A stretch of DNA of 64,000 nt from Amphimedon queenslandica (GCF_000090795.2 NW_003546406.1:85452-149451); one strand, 5' to 3'. Numbered from the stretch's first letter, positions 23,572 through 35,494 are shown. Notes: generated by a model not told the origin, from the letters alone. Program-made: numbers and translations.

Positions 23572-26500
23572 ATGGCTTCGACCTTCTCTATGGATGAAAG
23601 AGAAGCTCTGTTGCATAATAGATGTAATTCTCCTGACAGTGGAGAGCCCCAGGCAGCCCGATGGTCTGTAGGATTTAAGAAAGCATGGCGCAGAGATTAC
23701 TGTCCCTGGATACCAGCTCGTTACACCCTGGCCATTATGAGCTTCCTAGGATTCGTCATAATATATGCACTGAGAGTCAATCTCTCCATGGCTATTGTAA
23801 TAATGGTCAATAATTCAGCTAATGGAAGTGCTAATAATGTAAGCAGATAAAATCTCAAAAGTATTGACCATGCAATCTACTTTTATAATTGTGTAGCAAT
23901 TTAACTGGACTTCAACAGAGCAAGGTATAAACCACTGATATGTGGTCAGACTAGACTACTATTGTAATGGTCAGACTGAATTACAAATAATACCACATTT
24001 TTATATAGGATGGATTCTCTCTGCATTTTTTTATGGTTACGTTATCACTCAGATTCCGGGAGGCTTGCTTGCTGCTAGATATGGAGGAAAGACTGTACTC
24101 GGACTTGGCATTGTTATAACAGCGGCTCTCACCCTATTAACTCCCTTAGCTGCTAAATTAAACTTGGGTGTACTCATTGGATTAAGAGTATTAGAAGGAT
24201 TATTTGAGGTAGAAATGTTTAACTGCCTTTTAAATTATTCTGTTTACTTTTATAGGGTGTAACATTCCCAACAATGCATGCAATGTGGGGTAAATGGGCT
24301 CCTCCTGCTGAAAGAAGTACACTGGCTACCATAACATATGCAGGTATTGGATCAGCCGGCAATGATTTTCCTCAATTACTGTACCATATATGTTCAAATA
24401 AAAGCCTGGATGTTTATTTTTTGCTAGACAAAAAAGGTGCATAAAATTTAAAATGCCAACTGAAACCAGGATTTTGAACTCACAACCTTGGGGACTCAAA
24501 AACTTGAAGAATATTAGTAGCAGAATTTTTATTTTTATTTAAGCTAGGCTTTTATTTGAACATAAACAGAATAACTATGGAAGTTACAAACATTTTTGAA
24601 GAGACTTTTTCTAATTAAATTAATTTTGACCATGCAAGTGTGTGCATGACCATGCATATACCGTATACCATGAAATTTATGCTACAAAAATTTTTTGCAA
24701 ATTTTGTGATTTTTGCTTCGTCGCAAAAGCTAAAATTGTGCAGCTCCATTGCTGCATGGTGCAGTTTGCAAGCTGTTCGCAAAAATTTTATTTTGTGAAA
24801 TCTTAGAAATGCAGGATTTGCGAAAAAAATTTGTTGCATAAATTTCATGGTATACAGTACAAACCATAGAACATAAAATTTCAGATTAAATTAATTAAGT
24901 TTTGGTAAATGGAGCTCTCTTAACAATTTTATTTTATTCAACCACTCTTTCTAGCTATACTGTATTGGTTTCACTGATTACATGTATTCATTTAGGCCCC
25001 ATTGTTGGTAATGTGGTGTCATTCCCACTCTCAGCTGTTCTCTGTGTGTATGGGTTTGATGGAGGCTGGCCTTCTGTATTCTATACATTTGGTAAGGCAT
25101 TCAATACAACCAGATTAATCTAGTACAATTTATAATAGCTAGTAACTTTGGAGAGCAAGATTTTGGTGAATTTTGAGTTTCCCAAAATAAATTTAAAACC
25201 CACCTTTTTAAACCTTTTATGCTCTTGCTTGGGCACAAATTCATCAAATTAAAATAAACAAATTTGGCAATTGACCAAAATTTTACCCTTCCAATGATTT
25301 AAATTACCAGCTACATGTATACAGTACATGCATTCATGTATTGTGTTTTAGGTATTTTGGGAATTATTTGGTACATATTTTGGTTGATACTAATTTTTGA
25401 TTCTCCTGCTAATCATCCTCGCATTTCAAAGGCTGAGAGAGACTATATAGAGTCTGGTATTCCTGATGCTGATAAAATGGTACCACCAGTACCTCTTATA
25501 CTCACTTATTTCTATTACATACATTAGGTTCCCATTCCTTGGTTTCAGATATTCACTTCACGAGCAGTCTGGGCTATCATAGTATGCTTTATCAGTTATG
25601 GCTGGGGAGGATACATTATGTTAACATGTATACCATCATACTTACATGATACTCTTGGACTATCATTAGGAAATGTAAAAGCAATCTTAAAAGGATGGCA
25701 AGCTTTATTAGTAATCATTTATTTTTAGAATCTTATTGAAAATGGCATATTCTCTGCAATACCTTACATNGGATATGCAATAGTTACAATAGTTGGTGGA
25801 CGAGTAGCAGACCTGTTAAGAAAGTGCATATCAACAAAAAATGTTAGAAAAGCAATGACAATCTCAGGTATCCAAATAAGTTTAATTTTGACTGCCTTTG
25901 AATCTTTGTTAATACCTGCATGACCAGTATGGTTTTCAAAATTAAAAGTTGACAAACTCACAACCTGGTAACAATAAGATTGCCAACCATGTTGTAGCAC
26001 TATACTACACTTTATACTATTTATGCTACAAATCACAATATTTACTATTATAGCATTAGTTCTTGGTGCTGCTGGGCTACTAGTTTGTGGATATTTTTCT
26101 AAAAGTAAATTTGATTCTGTCTTGTATCTTTCCTTAACGGTTGGAGTGAGTGCTCTCATTCAAGCAGGATTTATGATTAATCATATTGACTTGGCTCCAA
26201 GATTTGCTGGTGTGTTGATGGGTATTACTAATACTTTTGGAACTCTACCAGGTATTGTATCCCCAGTGGTTGCCAAATATATTGCACAGAAGGTTAGCTT
26301 TTATTGTTTCAAAGTGTTTACGTACCTTTTTGTTGACACTTAAAACAACTACAGTTATACTTTATTCTTTTTTGCATTCACCACTAGTGATAAAATGTAT
26401 GTTTTAATGTGTATTCATATCATAATAACATAATTATTTTATTTTGTAGCCACCAAGTGGTTCTGATGTGAAGCATATATATCAAGAGGAATGGAGAGAA

Positions 26501-26626
26501 GTATTCCTAATATCAGCTGAAATTTACATTTTTGGTGCAGCAGTTTATCTGATACTAGCTGATGGTAAAAAGCAATGGTGGGCTGACGGAGTTAAAAAAG
26601 AAAGGAAAAATTATTCAATTCAATAA
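23572..26626 (+). CDS. SLC17 (sialin-like) transporter, copy 2, full length
   Basis: Ten exons (23572-23838, 23897-23924, 24009-24208, 24256-24343, 24996-25091, 25352-25479, 25528-25674, 25729-25867, 26054-26292, 26450-26626) match copy 1 exon for exon and give 502 residues. It is a major-facilitator SLC17 transporter, expected to have twelve membrane segments. The N-terminal cytosolic tail contains EREALL at residues 9-14, fitting the ExxxLL acidic dileucine signal that sends sialin to lysosomes; localisation here is inference. A one-codon deletion relative to copy 1 occurs in exon 8 (RKCIS against RKRGIS). One undetermined base (n) lies at 25770 inside exon 8. Introns 4 and 5 contain inverted-repeat elements. 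The duplicated unit spans about 3.5 kb and its 3' border lies inside the neighbouring oxygenase gene. Confidence 0.92.
24382..24566. mobile_element. MITE with tRNA-like internal box
   Basis: The ends tgttcaaataaaagcct and aggcttttatttgaaca are inverted repeats. Inside, on the minus strand, is a degenerate polymerase III B-box (gagttcaaaatcc). It is related to the element at 27670-27915 and absent from intron 4 of copy 1. Confidence 0.65.
24659..24859. mobile_element. MITE with about 35-bp inverted ends
   Basis: The left end taccgtataccatgaaattt and the inverse of the right end at about 24820-24859 agree over about 35 bp with few mismatches. It lies in intron 4 of transporter copy 2 only, so it inserted after the duplication. 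Confidence 0.8.
25124..25325. mobile_element. MITE in intron 5 of transporter copy 2
   Basis: Counterpart of 21151-21363, more eroded at its left end. Its shared position shows that the insertion predates the tandem duplication. Confidence 0.65.
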
Positions 26627-26784
26627 ATACTGCCCTTTGGGTTCGCTGAATACAAATAGTTGATAAATTTGTTTTTTTTTGTACACTGCCATTATTTTTA
26701 GTACAAAAGTCTAAGTAATTATTTTTACTGGTGTTATCAAAAGTAAAAAATAATAAGCTATTATAAATAACAAAGTCAAAACAT

Positions 26785-29508
26785 TTATTGTCTTTTGTAG
26801 TATCCAGACTGTTCCACCATTTGTAAAACATCCCCACTTTCAGCAAACTTCTTCATGCTCTGGATGAGCCAGGGTCCATACTGCATGTACTCACTTTCCT
26901 CTCTAAATGTATTTCCTTTCGGTGATAAAGACAAAGGTACCTTAGCAAAGTAGCCAGGCTCAAGGAAGAATGGTAAACTGTATCATTCCCCTCCAGGATC
27001 AATCACACGATGCTTGGTAGCTTTTATTCTACCACCTGTTGATTCTGAGAGTGTCTTACCTAAATTAACAACTAGTGATCCAGGACGTGGTTTAACATCA
27101 AGCCAACTGTTATTCTGTAGCAACACTTGAAGACCTACATGTAAAAGAATAAAAAGAGCATCAGTATAACCACAAGTTTACATTAGTATAAGAAAGGTCA
27201 AAATTTGAAAAATTATATATTATATGTACACGTATATATTTGAGGACCGAACTCTTATAAATTTCTATAATTTCTTGGATTAATGGGGCAGTTAATGATA
27301 GTGCATATGTCACACATAAATCAAAGTTGAGGTATGATAGTGAACGTCATAATTATTACAAATCAAATGTCAAATACATGTATCTCCTTCATTACACATT
27401 TGAATCCCTAAAGATGAATAGGGACTAGGGTACAGAACTTATGCAATACACATTCCTTAATTTAACCACACAATTATAATTCAATCCCACTTAATGTATA
27501 CCATATAGTGGGAAATTTCGGAGGGAGCAAAATTTGGCAAAATGCTAAATTTTTAGTGATTGGCTGATTTTAATTTGGTGAATTGCCATTGAGCATGTGC
27601 ATTATTGCTGAATGGTGAATTTTTATTTGGTGAATTGCTATCAAAACGCCAATTCGCCAAAATGAAGTATCGTATTTGCTCAAATAAACACCCTGCTGAA
27701 ATAAACACCCATGACAAATATTTTCTAACTATAGATATGCATATTTGAGCCAGTATATGTTCCACAAGTTTTAGATTGTGCCAGATAGCCTAACTGTTGG
27801 AAAACGGTTTAGAACGCGAAAAGGTTGTGGGTTCAAATCCTCTAGAGGCTTTTTTGTTTTTTTTTACCTAATTTTTTTCCTGTTAAGAAATAAACACCCA
27901 GGCGTTCAATCGAGGCTAATTTTGATCAAATTTGGATTTATTATGAATTTTTAAAGTTGCTCAAAATCAGGCCAAAGCCCCTGTACTATATAGTACAGGA
28001 CTTTGGCCAATTTTTGTCAAAAATGAAAAGTAGAAGATTCTCCACTTTTATAATTTTCCCTGATACATATAAATGTTCTTATGCTGTGTAGAAAGTTAGA
28101 ACTGATCCTGATCAAATTTGGATTTTTTAATGAATTTTAAAAGTTGCTCCAAATGCCAAATATTACATACATGTAATTGTAGCTCATGAAGCAATCTTAC
28201 TTAGCATGCTTGTGGGAAATCCTGCAGTAGGACATGTTATTGGCGTAAAATTGCTTTTAATAATATTTATTTCAAAATTATATTGCTCAGACAAAATGTT
28301 AGATCAGCACAGAAATCAGTCGAACAATTGAGCAAAATGGTCAAAAAATGTCCGATGTCTAACTATGTCATTTCAGGCTCAGGTAAATGAATAATAATAG
28401 ACAGCAGTACAACTACAAGCTGAATGATGTGTACGTGAAAATCAGCAAAGTGGGAACAAATGAAATGCTAATAGAAAACAACCCCTGAAGCATATGCATG
28501 TACAAATAGAGATGAAGGAAAGAAACTCACCAGTGAAACCAAACGTTATCAATAACGTCACAAACCCGCTGTCCACATGTGTCTCACACACTACTACCTG
28601 CCCATCCTCTATTGCTTTGTCAGGAGGAGCAAACTCTCTAGGAGGATAATGTTGAAGACGTAGAGTTGAGAGTGTGTCTGGAACAAAGAGGTGGTGGAAG
28701 TATGTCTCAGGCAATCCTAGCCCGATAGCTAAGAGCTGTAGGAATTCGACTGATGCTGACATCATTCTCCTAAATGATAAAAAATAATAATTGTAAAGAT
28801 TATCTTATAATCGTAAGGGTTTTGGCATTCATCTGGCTAATTCTACGAGCTCAAAAATAATTATCTGTCATCAAAAGTGTCTTGTACTTTTTAATAATTA
28901 AATACAAATCATAAAAATGTTTGGCATTAACTCAAAAATGTGTAGTCAGTATTGGCTCTTATTTTATTTAAAGTCAGGCACTTAAAATTATAATAATGAA
29001 AAAGCCTAATATTAATTAGAACAGCTACACCTACAGGTAGAATTATCTCAAATATGTACATGTAATGTTTTCCTACTGTCTCCTTGAACTTCGTATAAAA
29101 CTTTCTTTCGTCTTCATTCTCATTAGGATCAGGTTGAGGCCACACATTATTCTCAGTCAATGGAAACCCTTCATCTGACTCCCTTTCATAGCCGGGACAA
29201 GTACTGCTATCCTGCCCAAACTCATAACCTTCCTTGTACGAGCTATAATCTTTATCTAGACCAAAATAGCCACGATAAAAGTTCCTGTTCTTATTATTGT
29301 GAAGGTATCTTGCCACGCTTAGTTTCTTCTCGAGAGGTAGAGAAAAGAACCATTTGTTTGCCTCCATTAGTTCTTCCTCTGCCTCGATATTGTAACCAGG
29401 TACATTGTCCAAGCATAGAAATCCAACAGTCTCCATTACATGAACAATACGAGAAGCAGTCTCTTTCTTATCAGGAGAGGAAAGATCCACTACAGGAAGA
29501 GACTCCAT
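26785..29508 (-). CDS. 2-oxoglutarate/Fe(II) oxygenase (isopenicillin-N-synthase-like) with internal stop
   Basis: Three exons (29060-29508, 28531-28769, 26785-27134) read on the minus strand would encode 345 residues. The N-terminal half carries 'LPVVDLSS' and 'FFSLPLEKK', typical of the DIOX_N region. The catalytic fold has the iron ligands His214 and Asp216 in 'ETHVDSG' and His271 in 'KATKHRVI'. Family members oxidise small molecules using 2-oxoglutarate and Fe(II) in the cytosol. At codon 280 (26983-26985) a TGA replaces the Arg expected in 'GERYSLPFF', the R-x-S pair that holds the co-substrate. The frame stays open and family-like for 65 more residues. One base change from CGA explains it. 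It may be a recent pseudogene, an allele or a sequencing error. The start was set at ATG 29508 (MESLPVVDL); ATG 29547 would add 13 residues. Confidence 0.82.
27499..27668. mobile_element. Truncated MITE, 'taccatatagtggg' family
   Basis: The left end (27499-27526) matches the 11583 family. The right end is missing and runs into the next element. It lies in an oxygenase intron. Confidence 0.6.
27670..27915. mobile_element. tRNA-like SINE/MITE element
   Basis: The interior at 27780-27852 has an A-box-like tagcctaactgttgg and an exact polymerase III B-box ggttcaaatcc, spaced as in a tRNA. The acceptor-stem halves do not pair, so it is not a functional tRNA. It is flanked by aaataaacaccc repeats. 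Confidence 0.6.
27930..28165. repeat. Dispersed repeat, about 175-bp family
   Basis: Contains two units with 'gatcaaatttggattt', 'aaagttgctc' and 'ccaaagtccctgtacta'-like blocks, shared with 31800-32260 and 33480-34075. It lies in an oxygenase intron. Confidence 0.6.
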
Positions 29509-29604
29509 TAGAATAATTATTGTCAACGCCCACTCATTCACATGCACAGTACAGAGCTAGAGACTGTGCATTGTCTTAAAATAGAAGTGCATGGCATTAC
29601 TATA

Positions 29605-30447
29605 CTATTGCACATAAATTTCATAATACTGAACAGGAACATGTTCATTATAACTCTAGGTTGGCTCATCTCCCCACACCCTCAATTCAATGTAATCAGT
29701 AGGTAGTGTTACCATAGTTTCGGTAAAACCATGGAATACCAGGAACAGAACAGCAATCCCTTTTAATAGAACTATGCACAGCCTTTGCCATCACAAAGAG
29801 GATCAGCTTCAAAAAGACCACTGGGATACTGATCATACTAATTACCCGATTCACAAAAGAAGTTATTTTCAATAAATTTCAGTACAGCTTGTACAACCCG
29901 TATTACAGGGAAAACAGTACAATGAATCAGTCATAGATTTACCTGACCATCCAGCTATTGCAGTCCAAACATGTATACGAGGAGAGCCACGAGTGATGCT
30001 GATACCATCAACATGATAAGAATTGAGCCCACCATTTCCTCTGTAATGTCCTATGCCAATTACTGCATCTGTATAGTTCCTACTTGGTATCCTAATTATT
30101 CTACCACACACTTGGGAGTAACTATTATAATACCATTAGAAGGAAACTGAACAGAAATGCAGCTACCAATAAATGATTCAGGCCTACCACAAGCTCTAAA
30201 AACTCTTGAATGATATAACCTAAACCCAGAAGGAGAGCTCTGTGTTATAGGATCAGTCAAATTCAAATGATAGCCTATCCTTATCCATCCTCCTCCAGAT
30301 ACACAGTTTTCCCATATTACAGTATGTGTGCTTTGTTCCATTATTCATTGTTTTCAGTAGATATACACCAAAGGAACTGTTAAGATCCTTTCCCTTTAAT
30401 CCTTCACATGATGTAGGAATGTCATCAGTATAATATATGACAATCAT
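29605..30447 (-). pseudogene. Decayed secreted Cys-rich protein pseudogene
   Basis: The minus strand holds, in order but in shifting frames, 'IPTSCEGLKGKDLNSSFGVY', 'GGGWIRIGYHLNLTD', 'ACGRPESFIGSC', 'VQFPSNGI', 'YHVDGISITRGSPR', 'HVWTAIAG' and finally 'DYIELRVWGDE'. I recognise this as a repeated extracellular-type domain common in sponges and other marine invertebrates; no formal family name is claimed. At least three frame changes and several stops break it, for example between 'CNMGKLC' and 'SGGGW' near 30300 and between 'SNGI' and 'YSQVCGR' near 30118. A start and signal peptide were not found. It lies between the oxygenase and NADAR genes. Confidence 0.7.
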
Positions 30448-30752
30448 TTGTGGAATCGTTACACAACAACTGTAGCAAATCTTTTAACACAATTGTTATG
30501 TCACTTTGAATGGTGACACTGGAAAGACAGTCATTTATTGTGCTCAACGACATAACTACATAACAGCTATTCCTGAACTTTGCCTATATTACATGTAAAT
30601 TGGCATTACTTGTATTACACTTTGGGCCATTACATAAAACCATTACAATACCCATGATACAACATGATATATAAATGCTGTCGGCAACACCCATTTATTT
30701 ACATCATGCATAATAATTTTTTAAATATTAACAAACTTTAACATAAAGCATT

Positions 30753-32734
30753 CTATATAGGGGTTCCTGTAAAAATATTATAATTAACACTTGATCCTGT
30801 AATCCTACTTATTTGGACAGCAGGAGTGGGTTGTGAATGGAAGGGCAGACGAGAACTCTGTAAATGCATATCATCAGTGCATGAAAGTCGGTTAGTGGCA
30901 GAGGTGTCCCTACTGAGATGTAGACGATCAATATTTCCTGAAAAGGAAGATGATCGTCTTAATCGCGAAGATGAAGGCAGCCTTCTTCTTGATTCTGCCT
31001 CTTCTTTGTATTGCAGTATAGATCTCAGTTCCATTAAAAGTTCACCAAGTCTGTTTAATCCACTTCCATCTCCACCATCACCCCAATAAGAGTCCCTGTA
31101 AGTGTGTTCAATTAATTTGCAATCTTTTGTTTCCAGCAACTTTATCTTGAGTCTTTCATTTTGCATAAATTTGTTAGCCAAGGCTTTGAACATCACATCT
31201 TCCTTAACACTGGCCCAGTCTCTCCTCTGCCATCGTGATACCTCTGGCATACGTGAGTACTGAAAAGCTTCCCGTGGGGTAGGCAGTTTCCTAATCACCT
31301 CACAGTAAGGCGTGCCTATAAATTTTTGAGCTTGAAAATAATGTTCTGTTGTTGGCCAAATGACTCCATCTATTTTCACTGGCTGAAGGAAAAAGTTGGT
31401 GAACTCATAGTATGGCTCATAGCTATGATAAAATCTGATGCAGTTTGCAGGACTAAGAAGACTATGAACTCCTTTCAATGGTTTTCTCTCAGAATAATTT
31501 GGTGATTTGGAAGTGGCCGGAGAAACTGTGGATGTAATAGAACACAATTTAGTACATAAATGTAATAGCACGAGTACAAGTGACAAGTATAACATACATT
31601 TGTGAAATATTCTTTAGTTAATAAAGTGAATTCACTTTTTAATTTAAAACAACACTACAAAATTACATGTAGCTAGCTGTGTGCACATGTGAACAACATG
31701 AACAATTACATGTACATAGCTCTTATTTATTGAAAAGTTTACTGGCAATTACCAGAAATTAATAATTGGTAATTACATATAACCAGGGTTTTCCTAACAG
31801 GATTTTGGCACAATGCTATTATTTATTATAGTACTGCTAGGAGAAAATTTTAATTTTCATATTTTTTTCCTGATACACATGTTCTTGTGCTGCATAAAAA
31901 TTTTGAGCTAATTAAAGTTGCTCAATCATCAAGCCAAAGTCTCCATACTATAATGGATCTTTTGGCCAAATTTTGTTAACATGGCTAGGAGTGAATTTTC
32001 CATTTTTATAATTATTTTCTGATACATATACTATATAGCAAGTTTGAACTGATTCCGACCAAAATTGAATTTTACAAGTTACTCAAAAATTGGGCCAAAG
32101 TCATTATACTATAGTACAGAGTCTTTGGCCAAATTTCATCAAAAATGGTTGAATTACAATTATTCATTTAAAAACATTTTTACATGTACATGTTCTTATG
32201 TTATATAAAAACTTGGAGCTGATTCCAATCAAATTGGATTTTTTCACAAACTTTTAAAGATGCTCCGAAATTCTAGCTTGTACTTATCGATTCATGAAGC
32301 ATACTGTTGAAGCTAGTTCCACCCTACCCATCATGCAACAGTTCTATATTAGAAAAAGGCCAGCAACCTTATAACTGATTGCCGGGTAAAGAGAATAGTT
32401 CTCACAAGTTAATAAGAAAGGCTGAGTCAAAAGCACTACAAAATATTTGCCTAAAGCTAAGAGCATATGTACATAATATTGTACTAATTACAAAAGATCT
32501 CCTATACATCAATATCAAGAACAACTGTTCTAACACAACCGCTTGGCCCGGGCGGCGGCCAGACTACACTACAACCACCACAGCAGGCTGCCAACTTTGA
32601 ACATTTAATGTTCAGCATCTAGACTTACGTTCTTTAAATTTAGGGATGCCACAAGAGGGAGTATAACCAGATTTCAAACGTTGCTGCAGATAACTACCAC
32701 TGTGTTTTGAACTGTGTTTACTTCTAGTAGCCAT
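30753..32734 (-). CDS. NADAR-domain protein A (ADP-ribosyl hydrolase family)
   Basis: Two exons (32629-32734 and 30753-31525) joined by a phase-1 intron give 292 residues. The N-terminal 60 residues are basic and Ser-rich. Residues about 66-205 form a NADAR (YbiA/DUF1768) domain: 'YYEFTNFF', 'TTEHYFQAQKF', 'RRDWASVKEDVMFKALANKF' and 'DSYWGDGGDGSGLNRLGELL'. NADAR enzymes cleave N-glycosidic bonds to ADP-ribose or riboside intermediates; some bacterial members remove ADP-ribose from guanine in DNA. The C-terminal 80 residues are Ser/Arg-rich and probably disordered. It starts 65 bp from the divergent PARP gene at 32800. A longer reading of exon 2 alone begins with a hydrophobic stretch that is intron sequence. 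The exact substrate is not known. Confidence 0.88.
31800..32260. repeat. Dispersed repeat, about three units of the 175-bp family
   Basis: Three units with 'tgatacatatac', 'gagctgattcc' and 'gggccaaagtc' blocks fill most of the NADAR A intron. Confidence 0.6.
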
Positions 32735-32799
32735 TTTTATTTTGGGTTGGGTTGGGTAGGGTGCGGCTTAGATGATGACGTCATTTTTTCTTTACAATA
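32735..32799. promoter_or_regulatory. Bidirectional promoter region between NADAR A and PARP A
   Basis: Only 65 bp separate the two divergent start codons, and part of that must be 5' leader. It contains G-rich direct repeats (gggttgggttgggtagggtg). Shared transcriptional control is inferred from the spacing. Confidence 0.6.
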
Positions 32800-35285
32800 A
32801 TGGCGACTTCTCCGTCGACTTCTCAGGCTCAAATGTGCTTGATGTGTAAAAAGAATGGCCGCGACGACTGCTCTGTTTTCTGTCGATCGTGTGAATTAGA
32901 ATATCCTTACTGCTATGAATGTGGTGAAAAAGAGAGGAACATTCCCTATAAGTTATGCTCCGATTGCTATTCAAAGACAAGGTCTGAACGTCGAGCTATA
33001 AAAGGTAAAGAAAAAGTAGTGAATTGTACTTAGCATGTATGATAAGCCTATGGGAAGGGAAAGAGATGGGCATGAGCATGAATATTGGTGGGCTATAGCC
33101 TTAATATAAATACCAGAGCTGTGAATGAGGTGTGACCGAGAAAGAAATAAAGTTCCATGGACAACAACTTTGTGGTAAAGAATCTGCTGAACATGGCACC
33201 AAATTTGTTTTATGAGATGCTGAGCAGTACCCATTCTTTCTCCCAACTGACTTTGTAGTTTAAAAGCTAGGGTTTAAGACCTGTCAAACAAGGCATTTTA
33301 TTTTATGTAATGAATCTTGCCGTCTAAAATGGTGACCAAACATTCAATGTAGATGGATACCATGTCTCAAAAATGATGATGATATCAGAGCCTGAAATTA
33401 TATTTCAATAATGTTCAGACATTGTGTCTAAACGTTGTTTAATTTGATCTGCCACTTTTATGGAAATGGTCAGACAGGGTTTCCAACATGATTTTGGCAT
33501 ACTCCTCATGCAGCTTCTTTTCAGTGGATTATCAAGTTGCTCAAAAGTTGGGCCTAAATACAAGATATTTACGCAGAATTACAAAGAGAGAAGTATCTAG
33601 TAATAATTTAATTTTTTTGATAAAAATACATGTTTTTTACATTGTGAATCAACTTTGAGCTGATTCTAATCAAATTTGAATTTTTTTACAAATTTTTAAA
33701 ATTGCTCAAAACTTGGGCCAAAGTCCCTGTACTTGGCGAAAAATTAAAAGTAAAGAATTTTTCTTTTTTATAATTTTTGTTGATACATATACATGTCTTT
33801 ATGCTGTGTAGAAATTTTAAGCTGATTCCAAGCAAATTTGAATTTTTTACGAATTTTTAAAGTTGGTCAAAAATCAGGCCAAAGTTTTTGTATACATGTA
33901 GTGCAGGGACTTTGAACATTTATTGTCAAAAATTAAAAGTAGAGAATTTTTTATTTTTATAATTTTTCCTGATGCATAATTGCTTATACATGTTTTTATG
34001 CTGTATGAAAAGTTTGAACTGATTCCGATCAAATTTTGATTTTTGTGAATTTTTAAAGTTGCTTCAAATGCCATTTACTCTGTTGTAGTGACTGTTATTT
34101 CAGGCTTTGTGATATGATTTGCCATTCACAGCTCTAGAGGTCTATAGCCCCAATAATATAATTGCTGAATTGTTGAAATTTGATTTTGGCCTGGCCCAGG
34201 AAGGCATGTATCTGTTCCTGCTGAGTCTAATTTTTTTTAAATTTGCATCTGTTATGGTTTGCATCCTTTCAGAGTCAAAAATTGTTTATTAAAAAAAATT
34301 TACAGTGCTGTTTATACATTGTACATGTATATGTACATGTAAATTGAATTTTGCCTCGTTGTAATGCAGTCAAACTAAAAGTCCTCCCCCATATTTTTGA
34401 TACAAAAATTTAAATTTTTTGGACTATTGAATGGATACTTTGTAGGGACACCACTATAGTATCAGTACCAAAGTGCAAATTTGTATACCTGCATGCACGT
34501 AGAAAGGCTTTTTGGATGCTAATGTTTACTGATATTTTGGATTTTCTTTTTTTACATGTTATTTTTTATTTAATTTTATTGCATTCCAGTCAGTGCATGT
34601 TATTTACTATTGTTTATATTTAAATTGTTGTTTAGAAATAAAAAAGCAGCCATTATTGAGTCGTCTTGATGCCAAGAAAGCAGAGTACCAACGTGCTCAT
34701 GAAATTTTTAAGTCGAAATGGGTTAAATATTTACCTGTTCCAGAGCCAGAGGCTATATTTGCAGTATCAAATAGCAAAATTTGGGAATCATTTCAGAAAT
34801 ATGCAAAGGATTTAAAGGAAAAAGACTCTGATGCAACAACGGATTACTTTTTCCATGGGACAACTCTGCAGTGTGATCTCCTGGAGCAAAATGAAACTTG
34901 CGATGATTCGAACTGTGGAATTTGTGGCATTGTGGCAAGAGGTTTCGATAAGTCTCTTATTGGAAAGAACATACCCCGTTTTAAAAGATATGGAGAAGCA
35001 TTTTATTTGGCACCTAACTCATCAAAGTGTCATGATTATACTCAAGGAAAGGAAGATATTGGTATGCGTGCTCAATTGTTATGTCTTGTTGCATGTGGAA
35101 CTAAATTTGAGACAACAAAAGATCATACTCGTCTGATGAAAGCGCCTGAAAAATGCGATTCTGTGTATGGAAATAGTGGAGGAACATTAAATTATGAGGA
35201 GGTAGCTATTTACGAGTCAAGAGCAATATTACCTGAATTTGTTATTGTATACAGTAAAAATGGTGTTCATAAGATAGCAAAATGA
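32800..35285 (+). CDS. PARP A: Cys-rich finger plus PARP-type ADP-ribosyltransferase
   Basis: Two exons (32800-33004 and 34636-35285) with a phase-1 intron give 284 residues. Residues 12-60 form a Cys-rich zinc-finger-like region (CLMC...CRSC...CYEC...CSDC). The C-terminal domain is PARP-like, with the H-Y-E triad visible as His142 in 'FFHGTT', Tyr192 in 'EAFYLAPNSS' and Glu257 in 'LNYEEVAIY'. PARPs transfer ADP-ribose from NAD+ to proteins or nucleic acids; a Glu at the third position is typical of members able to make chains. Between His and Tyr is an unusual Cys-rich insert ('DDSNCGICGI') shared with PARP B. The 1.6-kb intron contains dispersed repeats. Catalytic activity and target are inference. 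Confidence 0.88.
33480..34075. repeat. Dispersed repeat array in PARP A intron
   Basis: Three to four units of the about 175-bp family with recurring 'gggccaaagtccctgta' and 'aagctgattccaa' blocks. The preceding stretch, 33060-33360, resembles an inverted, diverged 'tatagacctc' MITE. Confidence 0.6.
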
Positions 35286-35494
35286 AGTAAAAGTATTTTT
35301 ATCCTTTTTTGTCATCAATTTACAAGTGTTATTTGTTTTAGAAATCATTGATGTATAATTCCTATGAATTAATTTTATTAATTAACAATAATTATTATCA
35401 CTAAAGAGGGGAAGTACAAATTTCCCTGAAATAGGAGGAGCCCAAATCGTAATTATCGATCTCTCTTCAGATCATAGATCAATAGCTACCCGAC

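Noticed and set aside
23320-23616. Minus-strand frame opposite transporter copy 2 start
   Set aside because: It crosses a hAT-like element and the antisense of a real exon.
27780-27852. Candidate tRNA gene
   Set aside because: B-box and A-box are present, but the acceptor stem does not pair and no clear anticodon arm forms; treated as a tRNA-derived element.
31526-31595. Signal-peptide-like N-terminus (MLYLSLVLVLL) of NADAR A
   Set aside because: It is intron sequence. A good acceptor at 31525 joins in phase to an upstream coding exon at 32629-32734.
34753-34938. Minus-strand frame inside PARP A exon 2
   Set aside because: Antisense shadow of the catalytic domain; no own motifs.
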